NCBI RefSeq assembly: GCF_000003815.2
Contig: NC_049981.1
Location: 17,841,041 to 17,905,040, forward strand
Source of the DNA: Branchiostoma floridae
Taxonomy: Eukaryota; Chordata; Leptocardii; Amphioxiformes; Branchiostomatidae
Direction of reading: 5' to 3'
DNA length: 64,000 nucleotides
A program made the position numbers and the translations under genes. Positions 37,190 through 49,100 of the stretch are shown here, piece after piece. The notes beneath the pieces were generated by a model, which saw only the letters and a program-made list of their open reading frames with translations, made no database searches and was not told the origin of the DNA. Position 1 is the stretch's first letter. The number at the start of each line of letters is the position of its first letter.

Positions 37190-37240
37190 TCATTTGCTTT
37201 TGTGTCTCTTTCATACATATGATTTGTGTAAAAAAAGGCA

Positions 37241-37246
37241 AATAAA
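37241..37246 (+). terminator. Polyadenylation signal of FBXO28
   Basis: AATAAA 52 bases after the stop codon, in AT-rich sequence. It is the first canonical hexamer downstream. Confidence 0.65.
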
Positions 37247-39640
37247 CTAACGTTATATGTTATTGCATTATGAAAAAAAAACGATTGGGCTAAACAAATT
37301 TTTGACCAGCCATGTGGTCTTTCTCAGGATAACTGAGGACTTGGCACATCATTTTTTTTTTATGTGAAAATACTTTTATTCCCAAAAAATAAAAAATTTC
37401 ACCATTGGAAGGGGTTAAGAAACTGAAACTCTGTTGTTTTTGAGGCTAGAGGGATATTTTTATATTTATATTCCCATATTTATGGCCATTCTGTGTCAGA
37501 AGTATTTCCTGGAAGAGACAGTCCTAGACTTGAGGATGTGTGCAGCTAAAATTGAGCCCCCAAATAAGGGTGGGGGGGCTCCAAAGAAGAACAGATGGGA
37601 AATTTGTTGAGTCCGATCCTTATGCTGTAGTTTGATTTATTTACACACTCTTGTACATGTATATCAACTTTCATGGTACATGTGCGTACATATATGTATA
37701 TCAAAGCTCTGTGTAGAAGCCAATATTGAAGTCCAAAACCTCAGATGTTGTCCATATGTATTGCAGTCAATTTAGAATTGATCTAAACAAGGTGTTGAAC
37801 ATGCACATTTGTATTATATTCACAACTTTTATGACAAGATTACCACTAGTCTATTAGTACTATTATTACTAGAACAAATGCATTTATGTTCACTGGGATT
37901 TGATTTTTGAGGAAGGAGAAAATGGAGTGTTCACAGCGGTTTTTAGTTTTTAATAGCACTATAGAGTACTATACTGTGCAGTCCCCACGAACAGCCAGTC
38001 AGAAACCACCTCCTCCTCACATCAGGGCAAGGGTGCTACAGAGCGGCAGAACCGTCTTTGAAAAACACGACAAAATGAATGGGTGCAAACTAGACGCAAA
38101 CTAAATGTGTAGTAGACAAATGGGCGCCAATAGGCACCAATGGGGAAAGTACATGTAGACACGAACTAGAGGCCAACAGGCGCCATTAATTCTGTAAAAA
38201 GCAATATGTCAGTTTCAACATTTGTTGTAAAAATCTATAAATGTATTGCATATGTACATGGTGCAAAACACGTTAATAGAGTGAAATCTGTTATATTGTT
38301 TGTGTCCATCTGTTTTGGTCATTTCTGTATCATTAAGAGCTTTTTTAAGGTTTATACGTATATTTCATAATACATGCCGTTATATTACCTGTGTTACATA
38401 AGATATGATAAGAGAGTTTCCTTTTATCAATCAAATCTGTCTTTGATGCATTTTATTTTAATCATATTGCACTTTTTTTCTGATTAGTTGGCAACACTGT
38501 AATTTACAGTAACCTGCTCATCTGGGCTTCAGACCCAAATACACTTCACATCAGTGTGACCGCAATAGAAAATTGATGACAGATTTTATTTATTAGGTGT
38601 TACCAAGGAGGTTAAAAATCATTGTTTTTTTAACCTCCTTGGTGTTACAATAAACAGTTGTCCACTAGTCACAGCCCGGAGATACCTCCTATAGAGAAAC
38701 AGGTCCTAAGCAGTCATAAGAGTGTTCTAGTACAGGTACACTTGGCATGACATTCTTTTCTTAGCTTACATGTATGAGAAATAAACATGCCACAACTTCC
38801 TACAGGGTTATTATTTGTGTCCGGGTCTGTGTGTTTGCAGCTATAACTCTAAATATTTTGGCATGTTGGTAGCTAGTAAGATCCTGATGCATGCAGGGTT
38901 TTTTTTAACCATGGCAGTATTTTCAGGTAATATGAGAATATAGAATGACACCCCCATCTTGATGGTAGTGTGATACACACCATTTATTCACATCTCGTTT
39001 TCCTGGCAAGTGCTATTCTCTCCAAGTAGAGCTTTTGGTTGTTTTAGACATCCTTTTAGGCCTTGCTTGCACCTGTGTTCAACAAGCTGGGACCAATTAT
39101 CTACTCTCCAAGCAGAGGTAAGGCAAACTGGTTGTTCCTGGTAAAGACAGTATCAAATACTTTAGCCCCCACAACTAATTAACAGTTGTTTTTTTTTTGT
39201 CATACTCTTATTTATCCTGTGCTAGTCCATTCCCTACAGACTGGTGCCCTGAGACCACTAGTTTAGAAACCAGACTGATAATCAGAATCACACATAAAAT
39301 GTGGCAGAGATGATTTCAGTAGGGACTACTCTGAAATAAATAAAAAGTGATTTCAGTGACTATTGAACTTGTTAGAGTCAGTTTGCAACCAGAAAGCAAC
39401 AAAACTGCCCCTGGGGGAGTAAGCTGCTGCTTGAGGGTGACATTACAAAAGCACACAACTTCTCCCTTACACCAAACGCTATCTTCCGCCCAAACAAAAA
39501 GAAGATCAGTTTGTCCAAGACAAAAGATACTACTCCCCTTCCCCGATGCAGACCCTCATAATGTTACCCAAGGAGATTTTTGACCAGGAAGAAGTTAGCG
39601 TAGCTAACATGTTTGACCGAGTTTGTATGACACATTGGCA
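37247..39640. other. Intergenic stretch FBXO28 - TRAF3IP1
   Basis: AT-rich, no gene seen. It contains a perfect hairpin (38602-38643) and otherwise unremarkable sequence. 39250-39600 is somewhat richer in GC but shows no splice-supported exon. Confidence 0.5.
38602..38643. repeat. Perfect 17-bp hairpin
   Basis: Arms ACCAAGGAGGTTAAAAA (38602-38618) and TTTTTAACCTCCTTGGT (38627-38643) are exact complements around an 8-base loop. The flanks GGTGTTACC and GGTGTTACA are also alike. The phrase CCAAGGAGGTTA recurs in this kind of genome as a transposon end, so this may be two fused termini. Confidence 0.8.
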
Positions 39641-39652
39641 AATTCGGCTTTC

Positions 39653-39847
39653 ACAGGTGCCCGTTCTCCAAATTTTCTAACGGTGTTAATGAGATAGCTG
39701 TATGGGTGTCCGTTCTTCAGCTGTTCTAACAGCTAGACAAGTTACAGAGCTGAACAAGTGTCCCTTTTTCAGCCTTTCTTCTACTCAGCTGGACAGGTGT
39801 CCGTCATTCTTCAGTTCTTCCACTCAGCTGGACAGGTGTCCGTTCCC
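39653..39847. repeat. Short minisatellite upstream of TRAF3IP1
   Basis: Four to five irregular units of about 40-50 bp containing GGTGTCCGTTCTTCAG and CAGCTGGACAGGTGTCCGT. The array runs directly into the X-box candidate, whose left half (GTTCCC) is the end of the last unit. Confidence 0.75.
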
Positions 39848-39855
39848 TTGGTAAC
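39842..39855 (+). promoter_or_regulatory. Candidate RFX X-box upstream of TRAF3IP1
   Basis: GTTCCCTTGGTAAC matches the RFX X-box GTNRCC-N(0-3)-RGYAAC at 11 of 12 fixed positions (C in place of R). It is 328 bp before the TRAF3IP1 start. RFX factors drive intraflagellar-transport genes in animals. A GC motif TGCGCAGGCGCA (39899-39910), one base off an NRF1 palindrome, lies just downstream. Functional assignment is inference. Confidence 0.45.
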
Positions 39856-40182
39856 CGCCCCCAACAAGCCTTCCCGTCGTGCCTCGCTCTGGCCGCAGTG
39901 CGCAGGCGCACAGGGTATTATGGGTATGCATTCTTCATTTTTGTGCCGCGGATATTTCGGAAGAAAGTCGACCAGCAAATCTTCACATTCCACTTTCCCA
40001 AGGCGTTTAAGATGCTTTCTTACCGCTGAAGGAGCTGAAATCGGCGTTGTGCAATCTTCATAGCCCTTACCGTCAAGTGAATTCACCAGACTTCAATGTG
40101 CACAGAAGATAGCGTTGTACCACACTTGTGATATCTTTGGATTTTTCTTGCAAGTTGCGTCGTTCTTAGAAGGAGTGAAAAT

Positions 40183-43100
40183 ATGGGGGATGACTTGGAC
40201 AAGGTGGTGAAAAAGACTCAAGACACTCTCGGGAAAATCGTCAAGAAGCCGCCACTTACGGAGAAGCTTCTGAAGAAACCACCCTTTAGATTTCTGCATG
40301 ACATATTCACAGAGGTACGTTGTTGGGCTGCAGAGAAATAGAAAACTTGCACTTTGAGGGGGGGGGGGGGCAGAAGTGTATTTGATAAAAAGAAGATGAA
40401 ATTGAATTTATGGAAGAGCGAATATTGAAGTTATTGAATATTCAAAATGCAGTAAAACATGCCAAAATATTGTTAAGCTAGTAGTTATCACATGACAGGT
40501 TTTATAGATGTTTGAATTACATGTATATTTATAGTACAAAATACGTCTGATAGTTTCTCAAGCAACTTGAAATGGTTTACAGACGTTTCAGACGTTTGGT
40601 GCCATAAGAAACAGAGGTCCTGTTCAACAACTGTTCACATGGCACTTTTCGTTGAGACTGCACCGGGGCGTGTGTGTGGTTGCGGACAAGATAACTCGAG
40701 TTGTTGTGGGTTGTTTTGGATGATATTTGGTAGGCATTTCGAGGTTGAGAAACCGAAGGTCAAGTTTGATAATGGGCATCCTGGCGACGAGTTGTGGTAC
40801 TGCAGCAGAGCGTCAAAGTTGGCGTGAAAGTTATCCTCAAGTGGCAGGTTCACAATTTTTGTCTAGTGGATAAGTCTTTTGGCAGGGAGCAAGTCATGTA
40901 AGTTTGGGCCCCCTGGCAGTTTTTTTTAGCTGCAGTGGGCGATTTTGTTGTAATCGTTGGAAGAGAAGAAGTCTAGCAGGGGTTGGTGGCAGTGGCGGCG
41001 GCACCCCCCCCCGGAAAATATGTTTGGGGGGGGGGCGTCGCCCCCCTAAAAAGCAAGCTGAAACCTTGTGTATTTTTTTGACGATGGAAATTTCATTAAA
41101 TCTAGCTAGTCTAACGGCAAAATTTTCCCCCGAAAATGCCAGAAATGGTGTTTCAGAGAGTCCAGATTTCAAAATTTTGCCAGACCTCCCTTGTGACGGC
41201 CCGTGTCTTCGGCAGGACAATATGTTGCAGGAGTGTCGCTCTCAAAATCTTTTAAACTGAATTTAACTACCGTACTTAGCTTAGTTTACAAGCAGACTGT
41301 TGCCCCCAAATGCAGGAAATGACGTTTCAGACGGTCAAGATTTCAAATTTTCTCTGGACCTCCCTAGCTATAACTTGCGCCTCGGGCGCTCACAACGACA
41401 TGGTGAAATTTTTGTGGGTCATCGCCCTCAAACAATTTCTTTCTTTGACAAAAATGGCATTAAATTTAGCATAGTAGTCTGACAGCAAAATTTGTCCCTC
41501 AAAATACAGGAAATGACATTTCAGAGGGTGCAGATTTCGAAATTTCCCCAGACCAACCTTGTGACAGCTTGCACCTTCGGTACTCGAAATCATGAAAATA
41601 TTTTGTGGGCGTTGCCCTCGCTATTGTGTCTTTCTTACAGAATTGCCATCAAATCTAGCTTAGTCTGGCAGCAAAATTTGTCCGTCAAAATACAGGAAAT
41701 GGCGTTTTAGAGGGTCAAGATTTCAAATTTTCCCGGGGGAGCATGCCCCTGGACCCCCTAGGATTGTCGCACCTCCGGCGCGACGGGTATACCGGTAGCG
41801 CCTTCTCACTACATGTGGTGCAAAATTCTGTCAGTAAAGTTTGCCCCCCCCCCCCCCAGAAGGAGGGGATATTTTAGAGCCCCCCCGCTCTGTGGTCTTG
41901 CATTATTTTTAGGAAAAACATATCTTAGGGGAAGAATAAAATCCTGAATATTCTCTTCCCTTTTTAATCTTTGCCAAAATGAATATGTTTTCAGTTGTGC
42001 CATGGGGTAATGGCTATTCACTGGCTATGGGGGGGGTCTTTATGTATGTCAACAGCATAACGTGAGAATGCGTGAACTTGAAAAGTACCTGGAAGGAAAG
42101 GTCAAGTTTGAAAGTGGTTTACCTACTAGTATGGCACTGCAGCATCTGTGTATGCATGTATGTTTGTTTGTGGACAACATTATTGAAATTAGTTGTGATT
42201 GGATAAAATGGAATTCCCAACTGCTACAAACACAAGTTCATGCAGTAGTTGGCTTTTGGGGTAGGTACTCTTTAGTAATACATGAATGAGACTGACCTTA
42301 CAGTCTTGAATAAAGGCATGATAATTTGGCGAAGGTATGTGTTCTGTGGAACTCAAGTTCAAAATTCTTATTATTCCATTGGGTACCAAAACACTCTTGG
42401 ACCAAAAAAATAAAGTGAATGTAACAGGTCTATTGTACAGGGTCGGACAAGTTGTAAACTTGTTGTTGTTGTCCTCACTAGACGACAGTAGTAGTAGACG
42501 TGGTCTCTTGGTGCTGAGTAACACATGGTTCGTATTTGAGTTACTTGTCTCTCTTGGTATTTGACTCTTGGTGCCTTGTGTTTGAGAGTTGCTGGATGTT
42601 TTTTTAGGAGAGTACATCCAATCTGTTTGTACTGTCAATGTACCAGGAGAAGGCCATGTACATCTGTTTCTTGATTCCCTCTGAAAGGTTCTAAAAAATC
42701 ATTTGTCTTTCGACCGGATGATGTAGCATCACGAAGCATTCCACGAAATCGTCTTCCAGGAGGGACGTAAAACAGGGGTCTCGTGCTCGAGGAGGCGCCT
42801 CAACCACGTTAAACAGCCTCATTACTCCACACATTGGGTACCTACTGTACTGGCTGCAAATACACCCGATTTATATGTTATCAATGTAGAGTACATTGAA
42901 AAAAATTACAGCTTGTAATCTTTACTGCATCGTTGTATTTAATCTGGATTGTTTATTCTGCAGCTGATCCGGTCCAGTGGCTATATGAAAGGGTTATATG
43001 GTGACAGTGAGATGGTCTCTTCAAATGTTAAGGTAAGGATGACAATGGTCGCAAACGCTTGTAGCACTCAACCCTGAATATGGGTGCATTTCCACGTTTC

Positions 43101-46100
43101 TTGATATGTGTATTGTTTAGCCAGACCTTGTTATGATAAACATGTATTTTCTTGCAAATGTTGACTTTCTAGTTCCATTCACTGCTTGCCATATGCAATC
43201 TGATACCATTGTCTCATAAATTATGAATTTCAGATGATATGTGTTTGAATATATATTGTTTTCATTGTTGTCTGTCTTGTGTTATGTGCTACCTATATTT
43301 GATTTTACTCATTCATACATATATTGCTTATTGCAGGAAAAAGACAGCAAGATAGCCTTCTTACAGAAAGCTATAGATGTAACTGGTAAGTATTATGCCC
43401 TTCTAACCATAGATAGCATAGATCTTCACTAACTTGCTGGTAAGGCAGACAACATGTAGGCATGGTGCCTTTGTGTGCCTGATATTGTTGAACCATCTGT
43501 AGAGCTACAGGGGTGATCAATAAAATTGTTTGCAGCCTCACCCACAACTAAGGTGCACAACTCAAATTTGGGGCATAATCATAATGCATGAAGTCTTTTA
43601 TCAACATCCACCAACTTTTAATTCATTATTATAGCTTTCTAGTCAATGTCCTTTTGAAAATCAGTAACTAAATGGTGAGCAAAACAACTGAAACTGGGAA
43701 CAGAGCTGTGTGAGCCATGTCCACATTGCCATGAAATCTTTGAAGACATTAGCAAAATGTTTCATGAGGATTTCCTTTATGTTCTAATTGGAAAGAAGCA
43801 TGTATCTGACTTTCAGCAGAGCAAGTTGACCTGAGCACCTCAGGTGACAGCTCAATTATCGATGTTTTTTTTATTTCCTCTCACCTAACATTACTTGATG
43901 GTGTGGCCTGCAAAGTCTTAATTATAACGATATGTGCTGAAATTTGAGTTGTGCACTATGTTTTTGGATGAGGCTAAGAAGTTATTAATCACCCCTCGTA
44001 CCTATTGCCATGTACCTAAAACCTATATCTGTCTTGTGTAAAACTGTTTAGGTACAGGTTTGGACTTAAACACCTGGTGTACCTATACCTGTACCTAAAC
44101 AAACTAGAGATGTAAATCCTGATACAAATACATGTGTATGACAATTGATCGTTAAAAACTACACAAAAGACAGTTGACTACATTTTTAACTTACATATAC
44201 GTGATCAAACTTAACTAAGTACAGGTCCAGACCTGCACCTGTGTCTTAACCTGTATCCCAGTATGTGTACCTGTATGTGTACCCAGGACTTGGTAAGGTA
44301 CACAGCTATACTTGTGCCTGTTCTGGTGTAACATTTGTTGTGTTCTGTTTTGTTGCAGTAATGGTGACAGGAGAACAGTGTTCTGTTCGACCTTCCAAAG
44401 TTGTAGCAGGACACGAACCGGAGAAGACGAACGAATTGCTCCAACTTATGGCCAAGGCAATTAAGAGCAAGGTAATTACTTATTGCAAGTTATTGCAGTC
44501 CTCATGCTTTCATGCAAACAGCAAAGGGTTTAGATGTACACACTTGTTATGTTGTTTGTGTGTCAGAAAATAATGTAGTTCAATCCTGTCTAGAGTTGCT
44601 GTAATATAAACATTTTTAGATGGCTAATGTTCCTGTTAATAGTACAAAATGTGTTATTGATAGAATGCACTGGTGATGAATCGATCATAAAACTAACTAC
44701 ATGTACCTCTCTTATTGATAAAAGTAGTAGTTTGTACAACAAAACTGCTATTGACAGGAACATAAGAAATCTTCTGAAACCTTAGAAAATGGTTGTCAAC
44801 AGGAACATCCCGTCAATAGTGCAAGAAAAATTCTTACAAACAAAAAAATCCTGTCTATAGTGCAAGAAAAATTCTTATTGAAGGGGATATTGTGTCAGTT
44901 ATTTTAATCTGTACAATTGACAGGATGTTCCTGTCAATTGTACCATTTGAAAGAGAGTCTTATTGACAGGAACATCAATAGCCTTGGCTTTTTGAAAAAT
45001 CATTTTGAATGGAACTGTCCACAGATGAGCAGTGACGAGGCAGTACAGCGGGTTCTGAACGGAGAGAAGCCGGGATCAGGGAAACCACCCACGGGGAAGA
45101 AAGGTGACAAAAGCGAACACAAGAGCCGCGACAAGGACAAAGATAAGGACAGAAGGCGTCACCATGACAAGGAGGTACACATATTCATTGTGCGGGAGAA
45201 TATAACTCAACATTTGATCTGCAGTTGCTACATGTATGTTTAGATCAGAAGAGGGTTACATCATCATGATCATATCTGTATGTATATAGCCAGGTATGGT
45301 TAAGCTTGGCATGACACACCAGCTTCACAGGCACGTGGTGTGGCAGCAGCTGGTCATATTACATACCTAAGTTTTGCACATCTGACCTTAGACAACTATT
45401 TCTGGTCCTTTTCTCTGCCACATTGCACTACCACTAGCTACTTGAGGTTGGAGTAAACCCATCCTGTGGCATATCTTGAAAATAATTTTATTCCATCAGA
45501 AGTGGTGTTTCTTTAGGTCTATTTTGATTATCTTTGGTGTTTTTCACCCCAATGACACAATTTGACCCATAAATTGAAGAGAAAATTGTTGTTTTTCACC
45601 CCCCTGGAAACTGGGGCATTATTGAGAACAGCCTGCTCCGCCCCTTGGGGGCAGCCCAGCTGTCCCATGGCCCGAAAACAAGAGGCGACTGGACCAATCA
45701 GGCTACGTTATGTGGATGACGACAGACCCACAGAGGATCTTCACAGCTATCTCAAGAAAGAAGAGGAATTCCCTGGTTATTTGTATATAAAATAATTATA
45801 TTTATTCATTTAATAAAACAAACTGTTCTGGTGTGAAGAAAAGTTTCCTTCAGTAACATTCATTTTTATTTTAAATTTAATGAATTTAGTGCCCGTGCAA
45901 ACTCCGATCTAGCGTCAACTGCAATGGCTTTATTTCTTCATTCTTGGATAGCAACGTAACCAACGGCTTGACTGCACTGATATGTGAACAAGTATGACAA
46001 AAGACCAGTAACGGTAGCGTTCATTTTTATTGTAATAGATTCAATGTTTTCAATCTTCACTGTAACCAAAGATAAAAGTTCCTTGCTGTAACGGCTTTCT

Positions 46101-49100
46101 TTCTTGGATGTCCATTACATAGTAACGTAACATTTCGGACCGACGACACGGCAAATATCTTTACACATCGAGTAGTTGAAGAATAACTTCCGACAAACAT
46201 TACAACATGCAGATTGTCGATATTTTGTAGATACAATGTTGAACTTACGTAAAATATGTAACCGTCTGGGCAAACATACAAAAGCTTTAGTGCTCCGACC
46301 CTTGACTACGACGAAAAATTACTCAACAATTTGCTGAATTATTCCATACCACATTCGGCCATCTCCTTTCTGGGGCTATCTATCCCAATCAAGCCGCGCA
46401 GAAGCTAGCTGTTTTCGTCCCGACAACGGTGGAAATCGTGGGCGCACATGTGTATAATTTTTTCTCGGATCATGTGGCGGCATGGCATAACAAAGGGACG
46501 TGAGGGTCCGGCATCAAAAACAAGTCCGTATCTCCAGAAAAAACGGATAGAGTGTCTCCAAAAGGCATCAGAATAATCCTAAAGACTTGTCCTACAATAC
46601 TTTGTAGGACATATCCCTGTATACTGCCGTTTTCCGGCCCAAACTTCGCCACAAAGCGCTCGGCGGGATTCGCCTCTCACCGAGTCCGCCATCTTGGCTG
46701 CGCCGTGATGTCATCGCGTGTTGCTGTATATTTCGGGCTGGCAGGTTTTGCGGAGTCACCCCCGGCTTGGATTTGCAAATCGCGCCATTTCTGTTGAATA
46801 CTGCGTGCTGAAAGGTCAATGACCTCGCATTTTACCGGAAGTGAGCGGGGCCTATGGAATGCAGGCCAAAACCCGGCGATTTTGGCTCTTTTACGGCCCC
46901 TGAAGGGGAAATATGTTACAACTACGATAGATAAATGATTTTTGCGACGAACCCATGGCAAAACTAATCATAAAACAAGGGAAAAAGAGTCATTTTTGTG
47001 GAGTTAACCCTCAAAACTAAAGCTTCAAATTCGGCCGAAACGATGCGGTGCTATTTGAGTCCCCCAGGGCTGGGGGCATCGGGGGCAATAAAAATTCACA
47101 AAAAAAAATTCGTTAAAAATCAGTACTTGGAAATCTGATAAAAAACGAATTTGTATGGCTTGCCATCACTATTATGGACATATTACAAGAGATTCCATTG
47201 ACTTATCTCCAATCCCCAGCCTGTAGGTTCATTTTTTATGAAAATGGGCGTGGCCCCATAATACTTGATGACGTCATCATGACGTCATACAAATCTGCAT
47301 AAATTATCGACTTGCTATAAGACACTTTATGACAAAAACTTAGAGTCCATACTTAACTGCAACATGTATTTTTTGAACACCCCAAATGGGTTTTCCAAGA
47401 CCTTGAAAGTGATCATACTTCGCCTGAGTTGAAGATGACTGCTTAAGTTTACCTTTCTAGGACAAGAAGGGGTCTGGTAGTCGGGACCGAGCCAAGGAGA
47501 GGAGTAAAGACAGGAGCAGGAGTGCAGATAAACAGAGGGAGGAGAGACGGGAGAAAAAGGACCGAGAGAAGGAGAACGAAGGAGGGAAGGACAAGAAAGA
47601 CAGACAGGTGTGCTGGATTGTTTTAACACTTGTAGTACAGTCTGAGACTCTTGGGGTATTAGAATGTGGGGTAACTAGCTATAGGGGTGGGCACTGGTAC
47701 AGAAAATGTAGGTACAGGTACAGTCCAGATGATCAGGTTCAGGTCTAGACCTTAACCTGGACCAGACTTAACTGATAGAAATGTCATATTTCTTTTAAGT
47801 GACACATTAGTACAGGTCTCTGTGAGTACTATGAAAAAAAATATAAAGTTTTTACAAAAATGTATATTGGATTGATATAGTTGTACTCAGTCCACATTAG
47901 TGCTAACTCAACCTCAAATTGAACATTCACGGCAAAAAGACAGAATTGTGCCCTTCTCTAAAAGGTACAGTAACTGCTACTTTTCATTTTGAAACTGGTC
48001 TAGAACCCTGTCCGCTGTTTTTTTTTCTGGTCCAGCAAGAAATACAGTTTCAGTCCATGTACCAGTACTCACCCCTAGGCATGCCCCTGTACTTGTTTAT
48101 GTTCACAAATCTGCAGGATAAATGCATGCATTGAAACACTAGCTATGGCATGCTGAAGAACGGTCTTGGAGTGGCAATAAGCTCTTCATGCACTTCAAGT
48201 TACTACATATCAGTGTTCAATATTTGTAAATGCATGCAAAGTTCCCATTAGTTGAAGTGGTGTTCGAATTGATTCTCACCACCCATGACTATGATCCCAG
48301 CAGAGGAGAGAGGAGGAGCGAGAGAAACCTGCAGAGAAGACCGAGTCACCGTCAGAACCGGACACGGCTGTGGGCAGCAACAAGCAGGAGGAGGTAGCTA
48401 GTCTACCCTGCCCTTCTTCTGACCTTCACACCACCATGCCCCCCCCCCCCCTCCCAACATGTCAGTTCTCATGTCCTGTATTCCCTCATCTTAGATGTTC
48501 TGCAAATCTGCAGCTTTTGAGTACGGCATGGTTTTGTGTTTGTGGTTTTCACAGTAACCTCTTCACTGCAAACACAAAACCATTGCAAAAATTGTTCTTT
48601 CTTCTGCCTGCCTACGCCATTGTTTAAGATGTGTGTAGGTAGGAAAGTTATTCAAGGTCTGTACTGTACATTGTATGTGACAACTGTAAAATAGCACATG
48701 TCACAGTGTTTTCTCCAACATGCCCTGTGATCCCCAACATAACAACCTGCTACTGCTGTGACCTAAGTAACTGGTTGCATGTAACATTTCCACTTGGAGT
48801 GGTGAAAGTGTGTGTTCCTCCCAGCCATACACTGTGGTGTCTTGTAACCACATACTGATACATTTTGTCTTCCTGTCATCTCCTTTCCAGCATAGGACAG
48901 CTAAAGCATGGTGGCTGTCCTTGGCTCCTCAACAATCCTTTTGCACCATAAGGCCACACCAATTTGATTTTATGGGTGATTTTCCAACCTGATGTAATTA
49001 TTCATGAATGTGAGCCTCGTGTTTGTTGTTGTGCAGGAGGATTCCGAGCAGGTTGCCAGTCGCATTCCCCGGCCGTCGTCAGCCAAGGGACAGAGACGCA

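Noticed and set aside
36769-37218. 149-codon minus-strand frame
   Set aside because: It is the antisense shadow of FBXO28 exon 5.
39811-40086. 91-codon minus-strand frame just upstream of TRAF3IP1, as a divergent gene
   Set aside because: It overlaps the probable promoter and a minisatellite, has no recognisable domain and no supporting splice partner.
45562-45795. 77-codon frame with YVDDDRP, considered as a TRAF3IP1 linker exon or reverse-transcriptase fragment
   Set aside because: It ends in an AT-rich stop with no donor in phase with exon 6, and has none of the surrounding reverse-transcriptase motifs.
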